Assembly (NCBI GenBank): GCA_030841035.1
Contig: JAVEDI010000055.1
Coordinates: forward strand, 41,030-105,029
Length of the DNA: 64,000 bases
Origin: Actinomycetota bacterium
GTDB taxonomy: Bacteria > Actinomycetota > Actinomycetes > JACCUZ01
Reading direction: 5' to 3'
Positions 43,960 to 54,138 of the stretch are shown here, piece by piece (the stretch's first letter is position 1; each line of letters begins with the position of its first letter). The position numbers and the translations under genes were made by a program. Under the pieces are notes generated by a model. That model was not told the DNA's origin, made no database searches, and saw nothing but the letters and a program-made list of their open reading frames with translations.

Positions 43960-45129
43960 ATGTCGTTCGAGCGGTCGGTCCAGCGTCCCTACCGACGTGG
44001 TGACGCCGGCCCAGCGGTGGCCGAGATCAGGGCGAAGCTGGCGCGGCTCGGCCTGCTCGAGGGCGGGGCGGACCAGCTGGCCGACGGTGGCTCGGCGTAC
44101 TTCGATGCCGAGACCGACCGGGCCGTGCGTACCTTCCAGCAGCAGCGTGGTCTCACCGTCGACGGTGTCGTCGGGGTGACGACCTACCGGACCCTGGACG
44201 AGGCCCGCTGGCGCATCGGGGACCGCATCCTGTTCTTCGTGCCGGCCCGGCTGCAGGCCGGCGACGACGTCGCGACGCTGCAGCAACGGTTGCTCGACAT
44301 GGGCTTCGACTGTGGACGGGTCGACGGACTGTTCGGAACCGAGACGCAGCTAGCTCTGCGCGAGTTCCAGCGCAACGTCGGCATCCCCGCCGACGGCACC
44401 TGCGGGCCCACGACGTTCAAGGCGCTCAGCCAGCTCTCCCGCACGGTCGTCGGCGGCCGGCCGCATGCCATGCGCGAGTCCGAGGCGATCAACAGGGCCG
44501 GACCCACGCTGTCCGGCAAGCTGGTGATCCTCGATCCCGGGCACGGCGGCGGCGACGCTGGCCACGGGCACACGCTGAACGAGGGCGCGCTGGTCCATGA
44601 CCTGGCCTCACGCATCGAAGGCCGGCTCACCGCGACCGGCAGCTCGGCATTCCTCACCCGCGGCACCGAGAACAGTCTCGACGAGATCGACCGGGCGAAC
44701 TTCGCCAACGCCGCCGGCGCCGACCTGGTGATCTCGCTGCACGTGGACGCCCACACCAATCCCGAGGCGGCCGGGTGTGCGACGTTCTACTACGGCAACG
44801 ACCGGCTCGGGCACCACTCGGTCGTCGGCGCACACTTCGCCGACCTGGTGCAGCGTGAGGTCTGCGCCCGCACCGACCTGCGCGACTGCCGCAGCCACCC
44901 CAAGACGTGGGACCTGCTGCGGCGTACCCGGATGCCGGCCGTGCGCATCGAGCTCGGCTACCTGACCAACCCCGGCGACGCCGCGCGGCTGTCCGACCCC
45001 GCGTTCCGCGACACCCTGGCCGAGGCCGTCGTGGCGGCGGTGCAGCGCCTCTACCTCCCGCCGGGCGAGGACGCCGACACCGGCCTGCTGCGGATCCCGG
45101 CGCTGGGCTCTGCCAGCGGCGCACGCTAG
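43960..45129 (+). CDS. cwlM: N-acetylmuramoyl-L-alanine amidase-like protein CwlM
   Basis: Protein of 389 aa with two N-terminal peptidoglycan-binding repeats (about 12-85 and 95-165) and an Amidase_3 domain (about 188-370). The zinc and catalytic residues are intact: DPGHGG, the Glu in LNEGAL, the His in ISLHVDAH and the Glu in RIELGYL. There is no signal peptide. In mycobacteria the cytosolic CwlM is a PknB substrate that activates MurA, and the same gene position beside trxA suggests the same regulatory role here. Start ATG follows GAGGAG. Confidence 0.9.
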   Translation: MSFERSVQRPYRRGDAGPAVAEIRAKLARLGLLEGGADQLADGGSAYFDAETDRAVRTFQQQRGLTVDGVVGVTTYRTLDEARWRIGDRILFFVPARLQAGDDVATLQQRLLDMGFDCGRVDGLFGTETQLALREFQRNVGIPADGTCGPTTFKALSQLSRTVVGGRPHAMRESEAINRAGPTLSGKLVILDPGHGGGDAGHGHTLNEGALVHDLASRIEGRLTATGSSAFLTRGTENSLDEIDRANFANAAGADLVISLHVDAHTNPEAAGCATFYYGNDRLGHHSVVGAHFADLVQREVCARTDLRDCRSHPKTWDLLRRTRMPAVRIELGYLTNPGDAARLSDPAFRDTLAEAVVAAVQRLYLPPGEDADTGLLRIPALGSASGAR

Positions 45130-45170
45130 CGAGGGGACCGGCCTGCTCACTGTCCCGGACGAGCCGGCAG

Positions 45171-45857
45171 CTAGACCGGGCGGAAGGCCGGCTCCGGGTT
45201 CATGGAGCCGAGCAGCCGTTCGAGGGCGACCTCGACGTCCTCCCGCCAGGACAGCGCGTTCTTGAGCTCGAGGCGCAGCCGCGGGAACCGGTGGTGGGGG
45301 CGGATGGTCTTGAAGCCCACGGAGAGCAGGAAGTCCGCGGGGATGAGGCAGGGAGCGTGCCGGCGCGCTCCACCGGCCGCCACGGGCGGACCGAATGGTC
45401 CGACGGGGGGCGCGTCGTCGTCCCCACCCGCCACGGTGGCCAGGCCGAACGCCTCGATGGCCCGCACGCCGCGCCGGGACAGGTCCTTGGCGGCCGCCTG
45501 CACCAGCATGCGGCCGAACCCACCGCCCTGGAACTCGTCGAGCACCCGTCCGGTCATCAGCAGCACGGCGTCGCCGGAGACCGGCGACGTCGGGAAGGCC
45601 ACGCTGCGCGGCACGTAGGCGGGCGGCGCGTAGAGGACGTAGCCGGCGGCCGACGAGTCGACGTACACGATCTTCCCGCAGGACCCCCAGTCCAGCAGGG
45701 TCGCCGAGACCCACGCCTCCTTCTCCAGCGCCACGTCCGCGGAGGCCTCGGCCGCCTCCCGGGCGACGCTGTCCAGCTCCCAGAACACGCAGGTACGACA
45801 GCGCAGCGGTAGGTCCTCGAGATTGTCGAGTGTCAGGTTCGCCAGTCGTCGCGACAC
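45171..45857 (-). CDS. GNAT family N-acetyltransferase
   Basis: Protein of 228 aa with an acetyl-CoA-binding GNAT core. GRVLDEFQGGGFGRMLVQAAAKDLSRRGVRAIEAFG (about 115-150) is the pyrophosphate-binding motif and helix. The N-terminus carries a CRTCVFWELD cysteine pair seen in the actinobacterial proteins at this locus (near parB). The substrate is unknown. Of two adjacent GTG codons, the one at 45857 has AGGAGG at the better spacing. It lies between cwlM (convergent) and parB (same strand), as the Rv3916c gene does in mycobacteria. Confidence 0.82.
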   Translation of the reverse strand: MSRRLANLTLDNLEDLPLRCRTCVFWELDSVAREAAEASADVALEKEAWVSATLLDWGSCGKIVYVDSSAAGYVLYAPPAYVPRSVAFPTSPVSGDAVLLMTGRVLDEFQGGGFGRMLVQAAAKDLSRRGVRAIEAFGLATVAGGDDDAPPVGPFGPPVAAGGARRHAPCLIPADFLLSVGFKTIRPHHRFPRLRLELKNALSWREDVEVALERLLGSMNPEPAFRPV

Positions 45858-45993
45858 CACGAGCCTCCTGAGCAGCCGAACGAGCAGGCAGCCGAACGAG
45901 CAGGGGTTCACCCCGCGGGAGCCGTCGCCGATGTTAGTGACCCGGGACCGCCTTCACCAGACCCGGTAACCACCGGCAGCCGGGTCCGGGTCG

Positions 45994-47109
45994 CTATGTC
46001 GATATAGCGTCTTGTCGTCCCAGGTTGGCCTCCGCCGGAGTGCCCTCGGTCATCAGCGCGACGATGCGCTCCAGGTCATCCAGGGAGGCGAACTCCACGA
46101 TGATGCGGCCCTTGGACTTGCCCAGGTCGACCTTCACCCGGGTCTCGAAGCGCTCACCCAGCCGGTGGGCGAGCACCTCCAGCTTGGGGGCGACGGGGCG
46201 CTTGGTACGCGTCCGGGAGGTCCGCTCCGGCTCACCGCCGAGCGCCACGATCTCCTCCACCGTCCGGACCGAGAGGCCCTCCGCGACGATGCGCTGGGCG
46301 AGCCGCTCCTGCGCGGCACCGTCGACGAGCCCGAGCACGGCCCGCGCGTGCCCGGCGGACAGGACCCCCGCGGCCAACCGGCGCTGGACCGAGGGCGGCA
46401 GGCGCAACAGGCGCAACGTGTTGGAGATCTGCGGCCGGGACCGGCCGATCCGCCCTGCGAGCTCCTCGTGGGTGCAGCCGAAGTCGGCCAGCAGCTGATC
46501 GTAGGCGGCGGCCTCCTCGAGGGGGTTCAGCTGGGACCGGTGCAGGTTCTCCAGCAGCGCGTCGCGCAGCATGTCGGTGTCGTCGGTGGAGCGGACGATG
46601 GCGGGGATGCGGGACAGGCCTGCGGTCGTGGCGGCGCGCCAGCGCCGCTCCCCCATGATCAGCTCGTAGCGGTCCTCGCCCAGCGGCCGGACGACGATCG
46701 GCTGCAGCAGGCCCACCTCACGAACCGAGTGGACCAGCTCGGCCATCGCCTCCTCGTCGAAGACCTCACGTGGCTGCCGGGGGTTCGGGCGGATCGCGGT
46801 GATCGGGATCTCCGCGAAGTACGCGCCCTCCACGGGCGCAAGGTCCGGGGCGTCCACGGCCGGCGCAGCGGCCTTGGCTCGAGGGGTGGCGCCCGACCCC
46901 TTCGCCGGCTCCGGAACGCTCGCCTTGGCCGGTACGTCGTCGGCCGGGGCGGGGTCGACGGCCACGTCGGGCGCCGGTGCGGTTCGCGCCGGGATGAGGA
47001 CGTCGACCGGGGACGGCCCGGACGGGCCGGTAGCCCCCGCGTCCTTGCTGGGCGCGGCCGGGATCAGTGCGCCCAGGCCGCGGCCGAGTCCGCGCTTGCG
47101 ATCGCTCAC
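45994..47109 (-). CDS. parB: Chromosome-partitioning protein ParB
   Basis: CTP-dependent DNA clamp (371 aa) that loads at parS and spreads over origin DNA for segregation. A disordered Ala/Pro-rich N-terminus (1-95) begins with the ParA-contact segment [13 protein letters not shown]. The CTPase core has [38 protein letters not shown] and the [17 protein letters not shown] stretch. The parS-binding helix-turn-helix is [22 protein letters not shown], and a C-terminal dimer domain follows. Its GTG overlaps the ParA stop (GTGA). Three parS-like sites lie within 3.3 kb upstream. Confidence 0.95.
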   Translation of the reverse strand: MSDRKRGLGRGLGALIPAAPSKDAGATGPSGPSPVDVLIPARTAPAPDVAVDPAPADDVPAKASVPEPAKGSGATPRAKAAAPAVDAPDLAPVEGAYFAEIPITAIRPNPRQPREVFDEEAMAELVHSVREVGLLQPIVVRPLGEDRYELIMGERRWRAATTAGLSRIPAIVRSTDDTDMLRDALLENLHRSQLNPLEEAAAYDQLLADFGCTHEELAGRIGRSRPQISNTLRLLRLPPSVQRRLAAGVLSAGHARAVLGLVDGAAQERLAQRIVAEGLSVRTVEEIVALGGEPERTSRTRTKRPVAPKLEVLAHRLGERFETRVKVDLGKSKGRIIVEFASLDDLERIVALMTEGTPAEANLGRQDAIST

Positions 47110-48584
47110 ATCGTCTCCTTCGTCGGGTGGGTCGTACTCGGCTGCGGCCGGGCGGCGCCGCGGATCGCCATCTCGCGTGCCGCCTCCAGGTAGGACAAGG
47201 CGCCCGTCGAGCCGGGGTCGTAGGTGATCACCGTCTGCCCGTAGCTGGGCGCCTCGGAGATGCGCACCGAGCGCGGGATCGTGGTCCGCAGGACGGTGGT
47301 GGCGAAGTGCGTGCGCACCTCGTCGGCCACCTGGGCGGCCAGCCGGGTCCGGGCGTCGTACATGGTCAGCAGCACGGTCGACACGTGGAGGTCCGGGTTG
47401 AGGTGCGCCTTGACCAGCTCCACGTTGCGCAGCAGCTGGCCGACCCCCTCGAGGGCGTAGTACTCGCATTGGATCGGGATGAGTACCTCGGGCGCCGCTA
47501 CCAGCGCGTTCACCGTGAGCAGGCCCAGGCTCGGCGGGCAGTCGATGAGCACGTAGTCCAGCCGGGGCAGCAGGTCGCCGTGGGCGTCGCGCGCCGTCGT
47601 CGCCCAGGCGAGGTACGCCGCCAGGGCCTTCTGCAGTCGGGACTCGCGCGCGACCAGGGACACCAGCTCGATCTCGGCACCGGCCAGGTCGATGGTCGCC
47701 GGTGCGCACCACAGGCCCGGGATGCCCTCGACCGGGGCGACGACCTCGTGCAACGGCCGGCCCTCCACCACGACGTCGTAGACCGAGGGAACCTCCGAGT
47801 GGTGCTCCACACCCAGCGCGGTGGAGGCGTTCCCCTGCGGGTCCAGGTCGCACACCAGCACGTTCGCCCCCTGCAGGGCCAGGGCGGCGGCCAGGTTCAC
47901 CGCTGTCGTGGTCTTGCCGACGCCGCCCTTCTGGTTCGCCACCGTCAGGATGCGCGTCTCCGGCGGTGCCGGCAGCGGATCGCCGACCCGACCGGCCAGC
48001 ACCCGCACCGCCGTCTCGGCGGCTCGGGCGATGGGTGTGTCCTCTGTTTCACGTGAAACATGCTCCGGGAGGGAGAACTCCTCCGCGGTGGCGGCGGGCA
48101 CGACACCGAAGGGTTTCGCGGTCGGGGCCACCGGTGCCTCGACGGGTGGCAGGAGATCGACGGTGGCGGCCGGCGGGTCATCAGCGGGCGGCGCGACACC
48201 GAGGGTGTCCGCCGGGTCGCCCGCCGGCTCGCTGGCCGCGACCGTCGACGTGACGGGCGGCGCGGGGGGCCCGGATGGGGCAAGGGACAGCCCGGACGCG
48301 GTCGGGGCCAGCGACTCGGCGACGGCTACCGCTGGATGATCACCGACAGCCGTCGGGGACCGCTCCTCCCGCAGGTCGGGCCCGGTCTCCATCGAGGCTG
48401 GCGGGGGTCCCTCCGCCGGCGCTGCCGTGGCGGTCGGCGCGACGGTGGGGGACGGCACGGCGGCCCCCGGCCAGCCGAGCCCGGTGGGACGCACGTCGGC
48501 CCCGGGCGAGTCGCCGGGGTCCAGCAGCGGCCAGCCCAGCCCCGTGCCACCCGACGCCCGCGCACCCTCGGCGGTCATTCTCAC
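47106..48584 (-). CDS. parA: Chromosome-partitioning ATPase ParA (Soj)
   Basis: Walker-type ATPase (492 aa) that drives origin segregation with ParB. The deviant Walker A is [16 protein letters not shown] (about 216-231), with DLDPQGN and [16 protein letters not shown] as the other nucleotide motifs. The N-terminal 185 residues are a Pro/Ala-rich extension, longer than usual. The peptide VSRET at 176-180 is encoded by a perfect parS site. Start GTG at 48584 has GGAGGAG five bases upstream and directly adjoins the rsmG stop. An ATG two codons later is the alternative. Confidence 0.93.
   Translation of the reverse strand: MRMTAEGARASGGTGLGWPLLDPGDSPGADVRPTGLGWPGAAVPSPTVAPTATAAPAEGPPPASMETGPDLREERSPTAVGDHPAVAVAESLAPTASGLSLAPSGPPAPPVTSTVAASEPAGDPADTLGVAPPADDPPAATVDLLPPVEAPVAPTAKPFGVVPAATAEEFSLPEHVSRETEDTPIARAAETAVRVLAGRVGDPLPAPPETRILTVANQKGGVGKTTTAVNLAAALALQGANVLVCDLDPQGNASTALGVEHHSEVPSVYDVVVEGRPLHEVVAPVEGIPGLWCAPATIDLAGAEIELVSLVARESRLQKALAAYLAWATTARDAHGDLLPRLDYVLIDCPPSLGLLTVNALVAAPEVLIPIQCEYYALEGVGQLLRNVELVKAHLNPDLHVSTVLLTMYDARTRLAAQVADEVRTHFATTVLRTTIPRSVRISEAPSYGQTVITYDPGSTGALSYLEAAREMAIRGAARPQPSTTHPTKETM
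48045..48060. promoter_or_regulatory. parS site 1 (inside parA)
   Basis: Perfect 16-bp TGTTTCACGTGAAACA, the ParB-binding centromere sequence, within the parA reading frame, where it encodes VSRET. Confidence 0.95.
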
Positions 48585-49271
48585 TCAGGCTCCTCCTTCG
48601 TCGCGGTCGGCCTGTCCGCGACGCCCCGCATCGCCGAGCACCACCCGCAGTACCGTCGTCGGTTCCGCGAGGATCCCGCGGCCGCACTCGCTCACCTCCC
48701 AGGAGCTGGCTCCCAGCCGGCGCAGCTCGTCCTGCGCTGCCGCCAGCTCGTCGTGGACCCGTGCCCCCTTGAGCGCGATGAGACTACCGCCCGGACGGAG
48801 TAACGGTAGGCACCAACCCGCCAGCTTGTGGACCGGGGCCACGGCCCTCGCGGTGACCACCTCGACTCGGGCAGCACCGCGCAGCTCCTCGGCCCGCGCC
48901 CGGGTCACCCGGACTCCCGGGATTCCGAGGCGCTCGATGGTCTCGGTCAGGAACGTGGCCCGGCGCAGCAGCGGCTCCACGAGCTCGATGCGCAGGTCGG
49001 GGCGCGCGAGAGCCAGGGGGACACCGGGAAGGCCGGCACCCGAGCCCACGTCGCGAACCGTCGCGCCAGCCGCGATGACCTCGGCGACGACCCCGCAGTT
49101 GAGCACGTGCCGTTCCCACAGGCGAGGAACCTCGCGGGGGCCGATCAGGCCGCGCGCGACTCCCTGGTCCGCGAGCCATGCGACGTACTGCTCAGCGGCC
49201 GGACGGCGCGCTCCGAACACCACGTCGATCGCCCGGGATGTTTCACGTGAAACAACCGGCGGACCGGTCAC
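48585..49271 (-). CDS. rsmG: 16S rRNA (guanine527-N7)-methyltransferase RsmG
   Basis: SAM-dependent methyltransferase (228 aa) that makes m7G527 in 16S rRNA; its loss gives low-level streptomycin resistance. The SAM site VRDVGSGAGLPGVPLALARPDLRIELVEPLLRRATFL, preceded by RLWERHVLNCGVV, is typical. GTG at 49271 (VTGPPVVSRETSRAIDVVFG) is the only good start near the family N-terminus; the frame is open upstream. parS site 2 lies inside the first codons, encoding another VSRET. It precedes parA as in other actinobacteria. Confidence 0.92.
   Translation of the reverse strand: MTGPPVVSRETSRAIDVVFGARRPAAEQYVAWLADQGVARGLIGPREVPRLWERHVLNCGVVAEVIAAGATVRDVGSGAGLPGVPLALARPDLRIELVEPLLRRATFLTETIERLGIPGVRVTRARAEELRGAARVEVVTARAVAPVHKLAGWCLPLLRPGGSLIALKGARVHDELAAAQDELRRLGASSWEVSECGRGILAEPTTVLRVVLGDAGRRGQADRDEGGA
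49239..49254. promoter_or_regulatory. parS site 2 (inside rsmG)
   Basis: Perfect 16-bp TGTTTCACGTGAAACA in the 5' coding part of rsmG, again read as VSRET. Confidence 0.95.
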
Positions 49272-49295
49272 CCCTGACCGACCGGGTCCGGCAGC

Positions 49296-49311
49296 TGTTC
49301 CACGTGAAACC
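49296..49311. promoter_or_regulatory. parS-like site 3 (jag-rsmG gap)
   Basis: TGTTCCACGTGAAACC matches parS at 14 of 16 positions. It lies 42 nt from site 2, in the gap between jag and rsmG. Confidence 0.75.
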
Positions 49312-49329
49312 TCGCCGGTCGATGGGGGG

Positions 49330-49896
49330 TCAGGCCGGCAGAACGACCACGCGGCGGTGGGGCTCCTCGCCCTCGGACTCGCTGCGCAGCCCGGCGGCGG
49401 CCACCGCGTCATGCACGACCTTGCGCTCGAAGGGGGTCATCGGCTGCAGCGCCACGGCCTCCCCGGACTGCTCGACCAGCTCGGCGGTGCTGCGACCCAG
49501 CTCGGTCAGCACAGCTCGTCGGCCGGCCCGAAAACCGCCGATGTCCAGCATCAGCCGGGATCGTTCGCCCGTCTGAGTCAGGACCGCGAGACGGGTCAGA
49601 TCCTGCAGGGCCTCCAGGACGGCACCGTCCTCGCCCACCAGATGGCCCAGGTCGCCGCCCACGACCGACACGGCGGCGCGGTCGCGCTCGACGTCCATGT
49701 CGATGTCGCCGTCGAGGTCGGCGATGTCGAGCAGCTCCTCGAGGTAGTCGGCCGCGATCTCGCTCTCGCGCTCCAGGGCCGCGAGGGCGCGAGGGGCGGC
49801 CGGAGCGCCGCCGAGCGACGGGTCGTTGGGCTCCTCCGGCGCCTCGGGCGCCTCGGTCTCGGCCGTGGTGGTCTCGGTCGCGGTGGGCTCGCTCAT
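49330..49896 (-). CDS. jag: Jag/KhpB family RNA-binding protein (KH and R3H domains)
   Basis: Protein of 188 aa encoded after yidC in most bacteria. An acidic N-terminus (1-35) is followed by a KH domain (about 70-120, VVGGDLGHLVGEDGAVLEALQDLTRL) and an R3H domain (MTPFERKVVHDAVAAAGLRSES, with the R...H pair intact). It binds RNA and is linked to cell-wall and division control through KhpA in Gram-positives. ATG at 49896 has AAGGA nine bases upstream. The jag-specific N-terminal domain is not evident, as in other actinobacteria. Confidence 0.9.
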   Translation of the reverse strand: MSEPTATETTTAETEAPEAPEEPNDPSLGGAPAAPRALAALERESEIAADYLEELLDIADLDGDIDMDVERDRAAVSVVGGDLGHLVGEDGAVLEALQDLTRLAVLTQTGERSRLMLDIGGFRAGRRAVLTELGRSTAELVEQSGEAVALQPMTPFERKVVHDAVAAAGLRSESEGEEPHRRVVVLPA

Positions 49897-49980
49897 CAAC
49901 CTGAATCCTTCGTCGTGGGGCCCACCCCGTGATGGGCGGGACGGTTCGATCTGCGCAGCGGGGGACGGGCCGACCCGCGC

Positions 49981-50961
49981 TCAGCGTTTACGTTTCTGTC
50001 GCCTCGGTTGTTGGCGTTGCGTGGACGGCCGCGGCGCCGCCGCGTTGGGGGAGCCGTTGGCAGCGCCGTTGGCAGCGCCGTCGACGCTGCCGTCCGCCAC
50101 GACGGGCGGCACAGCGGCAGAGTGGGCGGCGGCCTTGGCGGCCTTCTCGGCCTTGCGACGCTCGAGATCGTCGTAGGCGGGGGAGCCGGGCGAGGGGTTG
50201 CGCCGGATCACGTAGAACTGCTGCCCCATCGACCAGACGTTGGTGGTCAGCCAGTAGAGCAGGACGCCGATCGGGAAGTTCACGCCACTGACCGCGAAGA
50301 TCAACGGGAACACGTAGAGCAAGATCTTCTGCTGCTGCGCGAAGGGGTTGTCCATCGCCGCGGCCGGCATGTTCTTGCTCATCAGCTGCTTCTGCGTCGT
50401 GAACGTCGTCGCCGACATCAAGACGATGAGTACCGCCGTGATGATCTGCACGCGCAGGTCGGTGGCGCCGATGAACTTGTCGGAGATGTGCGCCCCGAAG
50501 ATCTCCGCACCGGCGGCCTGGCGGGCTTCCACCAGGCTGAGCAGGCCGCGGGGGATGGGGTTGGGCTTGTGGCCGATGCCGTTCAGGACCCGGAACAGGG
50601 CGAAGAAGATCGGTGCCTGCAGCACGATGGGCAGGCAGCTGGCCAGCGGGTTGGTCCCGTTGTCCTTGTAGAGCTTCATCATCTCTTGCTGCTGCTTCTG
50701 CCGACTCTCCGGGTCGGACTTGCCCTTGTACTTGGCCTGCAGCTTCTTGATCTCCGGCTGCAGCATCTGCAGGCCGCGCTGCGCGTTGATCTGCTTGACG
50801 AACAGCGGGATGAGCAGGATCCGGATGACCACGACCAGCCCGACGATGGACAGCCCCCAGGCCGCCCCACCCGCCGGGTCCATGCCGATCGACTTGAACA
50901 AGGAATGAAACGCCAACATGATGAACGTGACGGCGTCGTACAGCGGTTCAAGGATCTTCAC
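49981..50961 (-). CDS. yidC: Membrane protein insertase YidC
   Basis: Insertase (326 aa) of the YidC/Oxa1 family. The conserved core has [37 protein letters not shown], with the hydrophilic-groove Arg, then [26 protein letters not shown] and the last helices [24 protein letters not shown]. The C-terminal tail is Ala/Asn-rich and ends in a basic KRKR. The GTG start overlaps the yidD stop (GTGA). It lacks the large periplasmic domain of Gram-negative YidC, as expected for Gram-positives. Confidence 0.95.
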   Translation of the reverse strand: MKILEPLYDAVTFIMLAFHSLFKSIGMDPAGGAAWGLSIVGLVVVIRILLIPLFVKQINAQRGLQMLQPEIKKLQAKYKGKSDPESRQKQQQEMMKLYKDNGTNPLASCLPIVLQAPIFFALFRVLNGIGHKPNPIPRGLLSLVEARQAAGAEIFGAHISDKFIGATDLRVQIITAVLIVLMSATTFTTQKQLMSKNMPAAAMDNPFAQQQKILLYVFPLIFAVSGVNFPIGVLLYWLTTNVWSMGQQFYVIRRNPSPGSPAYDDLERRKAEKAAKAAAHSAAVPPVVADGSVDGAANGAANGSPNAAAPRPSTQRQQPRRQKRKR

Positions 50962-51239
50962 GGACTGGCTCTCTTCACCGAAAGGGGCTGCGGCAGCGAG
51001 GTGGTCGAGACGGTTGCCGCGCGCGAGGGGGGAACGGGGTCTACCCCACCAGGGTTCCAGGGGTGGCACCGCAGGAGCCGGCGGACCGCGAGGTACGTGC
51101 CGCGGCCGCCGCCATGGCGGGTGAGCGCCTCGACGGCGTAGGCCGAGCAGGAGGGGTAGAACCGACAGCGGGGACCGAGCAGCGGGGAGACCAGCAGCTG
51201 GTAGACCCGGATCGGCAGCACGAGCAGCCGGCCGATCAC
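50958..51239 (-). CDS. yidD: Membrane protein insertion efficiency factor YidD
   Basis: Small protein (93 aa) of the YidD family, thought to help YidC-dependent insertion. The core [40 protein letters not shown], with conserved cysteines, and [18 protein letters not shown] are diagnostic. Its GTG overlaps the rnpA stop, and its stop overlaps the yidC start, so rnpA-yidD-yidC are translationally coupled. The N-terminal amphipathic helix could bind the inner membrane face. Confidence 0.94.
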   Translation of the reverse strand: MIGRLLVLPIRVYQLLVSPLLGPRCRFYPSCSAYAVEALTRHGGGRGTYLAVRRLLRCHPWNPGGVDPVPPSRAATVSTTSLPQPLSVKRASP

Positions 51240-51586
51240 CGGGAACCTTCCAGCACCGGGCGCAAGGCCCGGTCCAGAGCGGTGCCGAGCTGGGCGGAGG
51301 AGGCGGCCGCCGCAGGGGGTAGCGCCCGCACGACCAGCCGAGAGCCGTCCGGCAACAGGTCGAGGCGGGCCGCGACAAGCGATCGGAGCCGGCGTTTCAC
51401 CTGGTTGCGTACCACCGCGGGACCGAGGGCGCGCGACACCACGAAGCCGGCCCGCGCCGGACCGTCGGCGTCGCCGGAGGCCGTCATCAGATGCACCAGC
51501 ACAAGCTCGGACCGGCCGCGCCGGCCCTGCCGGACGGTGGCCGTGAAGTCGGCCCGCGCACGCAGCCGGGCCCGGGCCGGCAGCAC
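51236..51586 (-). CDS. rnpA: Ribonuclease P protein component
   Basis: Protein subunit (116 aa) of RNase P, which matures the 5' ends of tRNAs. The start [23 protein letters not shown] and the RNR motif in [17 protein letters not shown] are typical, with [18 protein letters not shown] at the end. GTG at 51586 is 5 nt after the rpmH stop. The frame is open further upstream through rpmH, but that part has no family similarity. The RNA subunit gene is not in the window. Confidence 0.93.
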   Translation of the reverse strand: MLPARARLRARADFTATVRQGRRGRSELVLVHLMTASGDADGPARAGFVVSRALGPAVVRNQVKRRLRSLVAARLDLLPDGSRLVVRALPPAAAASSAQLGTALDRALRPVLEGSR

Positions 51587-51591
51587 GCGGC

Positions 51592-51729
51592 TCAGGCCGA
51601 GAGCCGGTTGCGGCCCTTGGTACGGCGGGCGGCCAGGATCGCGCGCCCGGCGCGCGTGCGCATGCGCAGGCGGAAGCCGTGGGTCTTGGCCCGGCGGCGG
51701 TTGTTCGGCTGGAACGTGCGCTTGCTCAC
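51592..51729 (-). CDS. rpmH: 50S ribosomal protein L34
   Basis: Short basic protein (45 aa): [20 protein letters not shown] and [14 protein letters not shown] are the classic L34 sequence. It assembles into the large subunit. The GTG at 51729 begins exactly at the family start, with GGAG upstream. It heads the rpmH-rnpA-yidD-yidC-jag-rsmG-parA-parB cluster that runs away from dnaA. Confidence 0.97.
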   Translation of the reverse strand: MSKRTFQPNNRRRAKTHGFRLRMRTRAGRAILAARRTKGRNRLSA

Positions 51730-52221
51730 TCGTGGACTCCTGGACCTGCGACATGTGCATCGGGGCCGTGCGGGCGGTCGAATCCCCCGACCTGCGGGGT
51801 GGACACGGCGTGCGGCCATGGCCTCCGTCCGCCGCCCAGCAGCCCTGAGCGTGGACACGCGGCATCGAGGCGATGGTGACTCGACCGATCTACGGTACGT
51901 GTGCGTCGGTCGCACGGTCAAACCCGCCGGGTTGTGGACACCGGCTTGCTGGCCACCCGCCCCGGGGGCTAGCGTCGCCCCGCGTCGGGCGGCTTCCCAG
52001 CGGGACCCAGTTCGCGATCCCTTCCTTCCGCCCCCGAGGGCTGCGGGCCGTCATCCCAGCCAGCACGCTGTGTACACAGGTTGTGGACGACCATGTGGAC
52101 GAGGAACGCCGGAAGGTGCATACCATCATCACCCCTGCCATTTTCCCGCCGTCCCGGTCACGCTGCGTAGCAACTTGTGTCGGTTCGTTCCCGGCGGGGA
52201 CCGGGGGTAGAGGGGGCACTG
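51730..52221. promoter_or_regulatory. rpmH-dnaA divergent region with DnaA-box-like sites
   Basis: 492 nt without a gene. Three 8-of-9 DnaA-box matches lie on the plus strand: TGTGGACAC at 51933-51941, and TGTGGACGA at 52082-52090 and 52094-52102. A 12-nt palindrome CTGTGTACACAG is at 52068-52079. dnaA -10 candidates are TAGCGT at 51970-51975 and TACCAT at 52121-52126. The last two boxes sit where they could block the TACCAT promoter, a usual dnaA autoregulation layout. Confidence 0.6.
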
Positions 52222-53709
52222 ATGACTGAGGACGCCGCCGTACCGGCGGCCGAGGTGGATCTGCAGGACGTCTGGGCCCGATCGCTGGCGGTCCTCGAGG
52301 ACACCGTGTCACCCCAGCAGCGCGCCTTCGTGCGGTTGAGCTCCCTCGACGGCGTGGTCGGCGAGACGGCGCTGCTCTCGGTGCCCAACGAGTTCGCCAA
52401 GGACGTCATCGAGCAACGGCTGCGCCAGGTCGTGACCGCCATCCTGGCCGAGCAGCTCGGGCGCGAGATCCGCATCGCGGTCGTCGTCGACCCGAGTCTC
52501 GAGCTGGCCGGTCCGGACTCCAGCCCGCTGCGCGACGAGGACGGCCCGGCGGATCTGCGCGGTGAAGGGCCGCGGGTCCCCGACGCGCCCGGCCCGTTCG
52601 AGCGCCCCGGGCCCGGCGAGTCGACCGCGGCGGGCACCGGACGCGAGCCCGGCTCCCGGCGGGAGTCCGAGCCGACCCGCCTCAACCCGCGCTATCTGTT
52701 CGAGACGTTCGTCATCGGCTCGAGCAACCGGTTCGCCCATGCGGCGGCCGTGGCGGTCGCTGAAGCGCCGGCCAAGGCCTACAACCCGCTGTTCATCTAC
52801 GGCGACTCGGGCCTGGGCAAGACCCACCTGCTGCACGCGATCGGGCACTACGGCATGAGCCTGTACGGCGGTGTGCGGGTGCGCTACGTGAGCTCGGAGG
52901 AGTTCACCAACGACTTCATCAACTCGATCCGTGACGGGCGCGCCGAGGGCTTTCGCCGCCGTTACCGCGACGTCGACATCCTGCTCGTGGACGACATCCA
53001 GTTCCTGGAGAACAAGGAGCAGACCCAGGAGGAGTTCTTCCACACGTTCAACACGCTGCACAACGCCAACAAGCAGATCGTGATCTCCAGCGACCGGCCG
53101 CCGCAGCAGCTGGTCACCCTCGAGGACCGGTTGCGCAACCGGTTCCACTGGGGCCTGATCACCGACGTCCAGCCGCCTGAGCTGGAGACCCGCATCGCCA
53201 TCCTGCGCAAGAAAGCCGGCCAGGAGCGGCTCGCCGCGCCTCCCGAGGTGCTCGAGTTCATCGCCTCGAAGATCTCCACCAACATCCGTGAGCTCGAGGG
53301 GGCGCTGATCCGCGTCACCGCCTTCGCCAGCCTCAACCGCCAGGGCGTCGATCTGGCGCTGGCCGAGATCGTGCTCAAGGACCTGATCCCCGACAGCAGC
53401 CAGCCGGAGATCACCTCGGCGACCATCATGGCGCAGACCGCGGCGTACTTCGGCCAGTCGATGGAGGAGCTGTGCGGCTCCTCGCGCTCGCGGGTCCTGG
53501 TCAACGCACGGCAGATCGCCATGTACCTCTGCCGTGAGCTGACCGACCTGTCCCTGCCCAAGATCGGGCAGCAGTTCGGCGGCCGCGACCACACCACGGT
53601 GATGCACGCCGACAAGAAGATCCGCCAGCTGATGGCCGAACGGCGCAGCGTCTACAACCAGGTCACCGAGCTGACCAACCGCATCAAGTCGCAGGCCCGT
53701 GCCGGCTGA
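52222..53709 (+). CDS. dnaA: Chromosomal replication initiator DnaA
   Basis: Initiator (495 aa). Domain I (about 10-95) is followed by a disordered Pro/Glu-rich domain II (about 95-155). Domain III is the AAA+ ATPase with [17 protein letters not shown] (Walker A) and [21 protein letters not shown] (Walker B). Domain IV binds DnaA boxes with the signature [29 protein letters not shown] at 52222 follows AGAGGGGG. It is divergent from rpmH and is followed by the probable origin and dnaN. Confidence 0.97.
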   Translation: MTEDAAVPAAEVDLQDVWARSLAVLEDTVSPQQRAFVRLSSLDGVVGETALLSVPNEFAKDVIEQRLRQVVTAILAEQLGREIRIAVVVDPSLELAGPDSSPLRDEDGPADLRGEGPRVPDAPGPFERPGPGESTAAGTGREPGSRRESEPTRLNPRYLFETFVIGSSNRFAHAAAVAVAEAPAKAYNPLFIYGDSGLGKTHLLHAIGHYGMSLYGGVRVRYVSSEEFTNDFINSIRDGRAEGFRRRYRDVDILLVDDIQFLENKEQTQEEFFHTFNTLHNANKQIVISSDRPPQQLVTLEDRLRNRFHWGLITDVQPPELETRIAILRKKAGQERLAAPPEVLEFIASKISTNIRELEGALIRVTAFASLNRQGVDLALAEIVLKDLIPDSSQPEITSATIMAQTAAYFGQSMEELCGSSRSRVLVNARQIAMYLCRELTDLSLPKIGQQFGGRDHTTVMHADKKIRQLMAERRSVYNQVTELTNRIKSQARAG

Positions 53710-54138
53710 GCGGCCCCCACGTACGGATGGCCCGAGCCGATCACGTTCACACCGTGGGGACAAGCCTGTGGAAACCACGCTGTCATCGGTGCGTGACGCT
53801 GTGCGGGTCGGTGGACGCGGCGCCCCGTCCCCAGACCACCGGGGTCCCTCCGCAGCGCCTTCCCCACCCTGTCCCCAGGCCGCCTGCCGCTGTGACCTGC
53901 GCGGACGGGCTCTGTCCCCACTGTCCACCGCACCGAAGAAGACCTCGACACCGAGATAGTGAGAACAGGGACAATCCTCATCAGATCCGCGACCGAGCCG
54001 CAGCGACCCGACCGGCGGGCGACGAGCGCGCCGCGTGCGACGGGCACTACGGTGACCTCACCGTCGGTACCCGCTCGACGGGGGGCCCAAGCACGGGAAA
54101 ACACGAGACCAGCAGTCAGATGCAGGAGGCGGTGAGCG
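53710..54138. other. Probable oriC (dnaA-dnaN intergenic region)
   Basis: 429 nt without a gene between dnaA and dnaN, where actinobacterial oriC usually lies. DnaA-box-like sequences cluster on both strands: TGGGGACAA (53755), TGTGGAAAC (53767), CTGTCCCCA (53869 and 53912) and CTGTCCACC (53921). All are one or more mismatches from TTGTCCACA. A relatively A/T-rich stretch at about 53953-53990 could be the unwinding element. The function is inferred from position and boxes. Confidence 0.6.
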
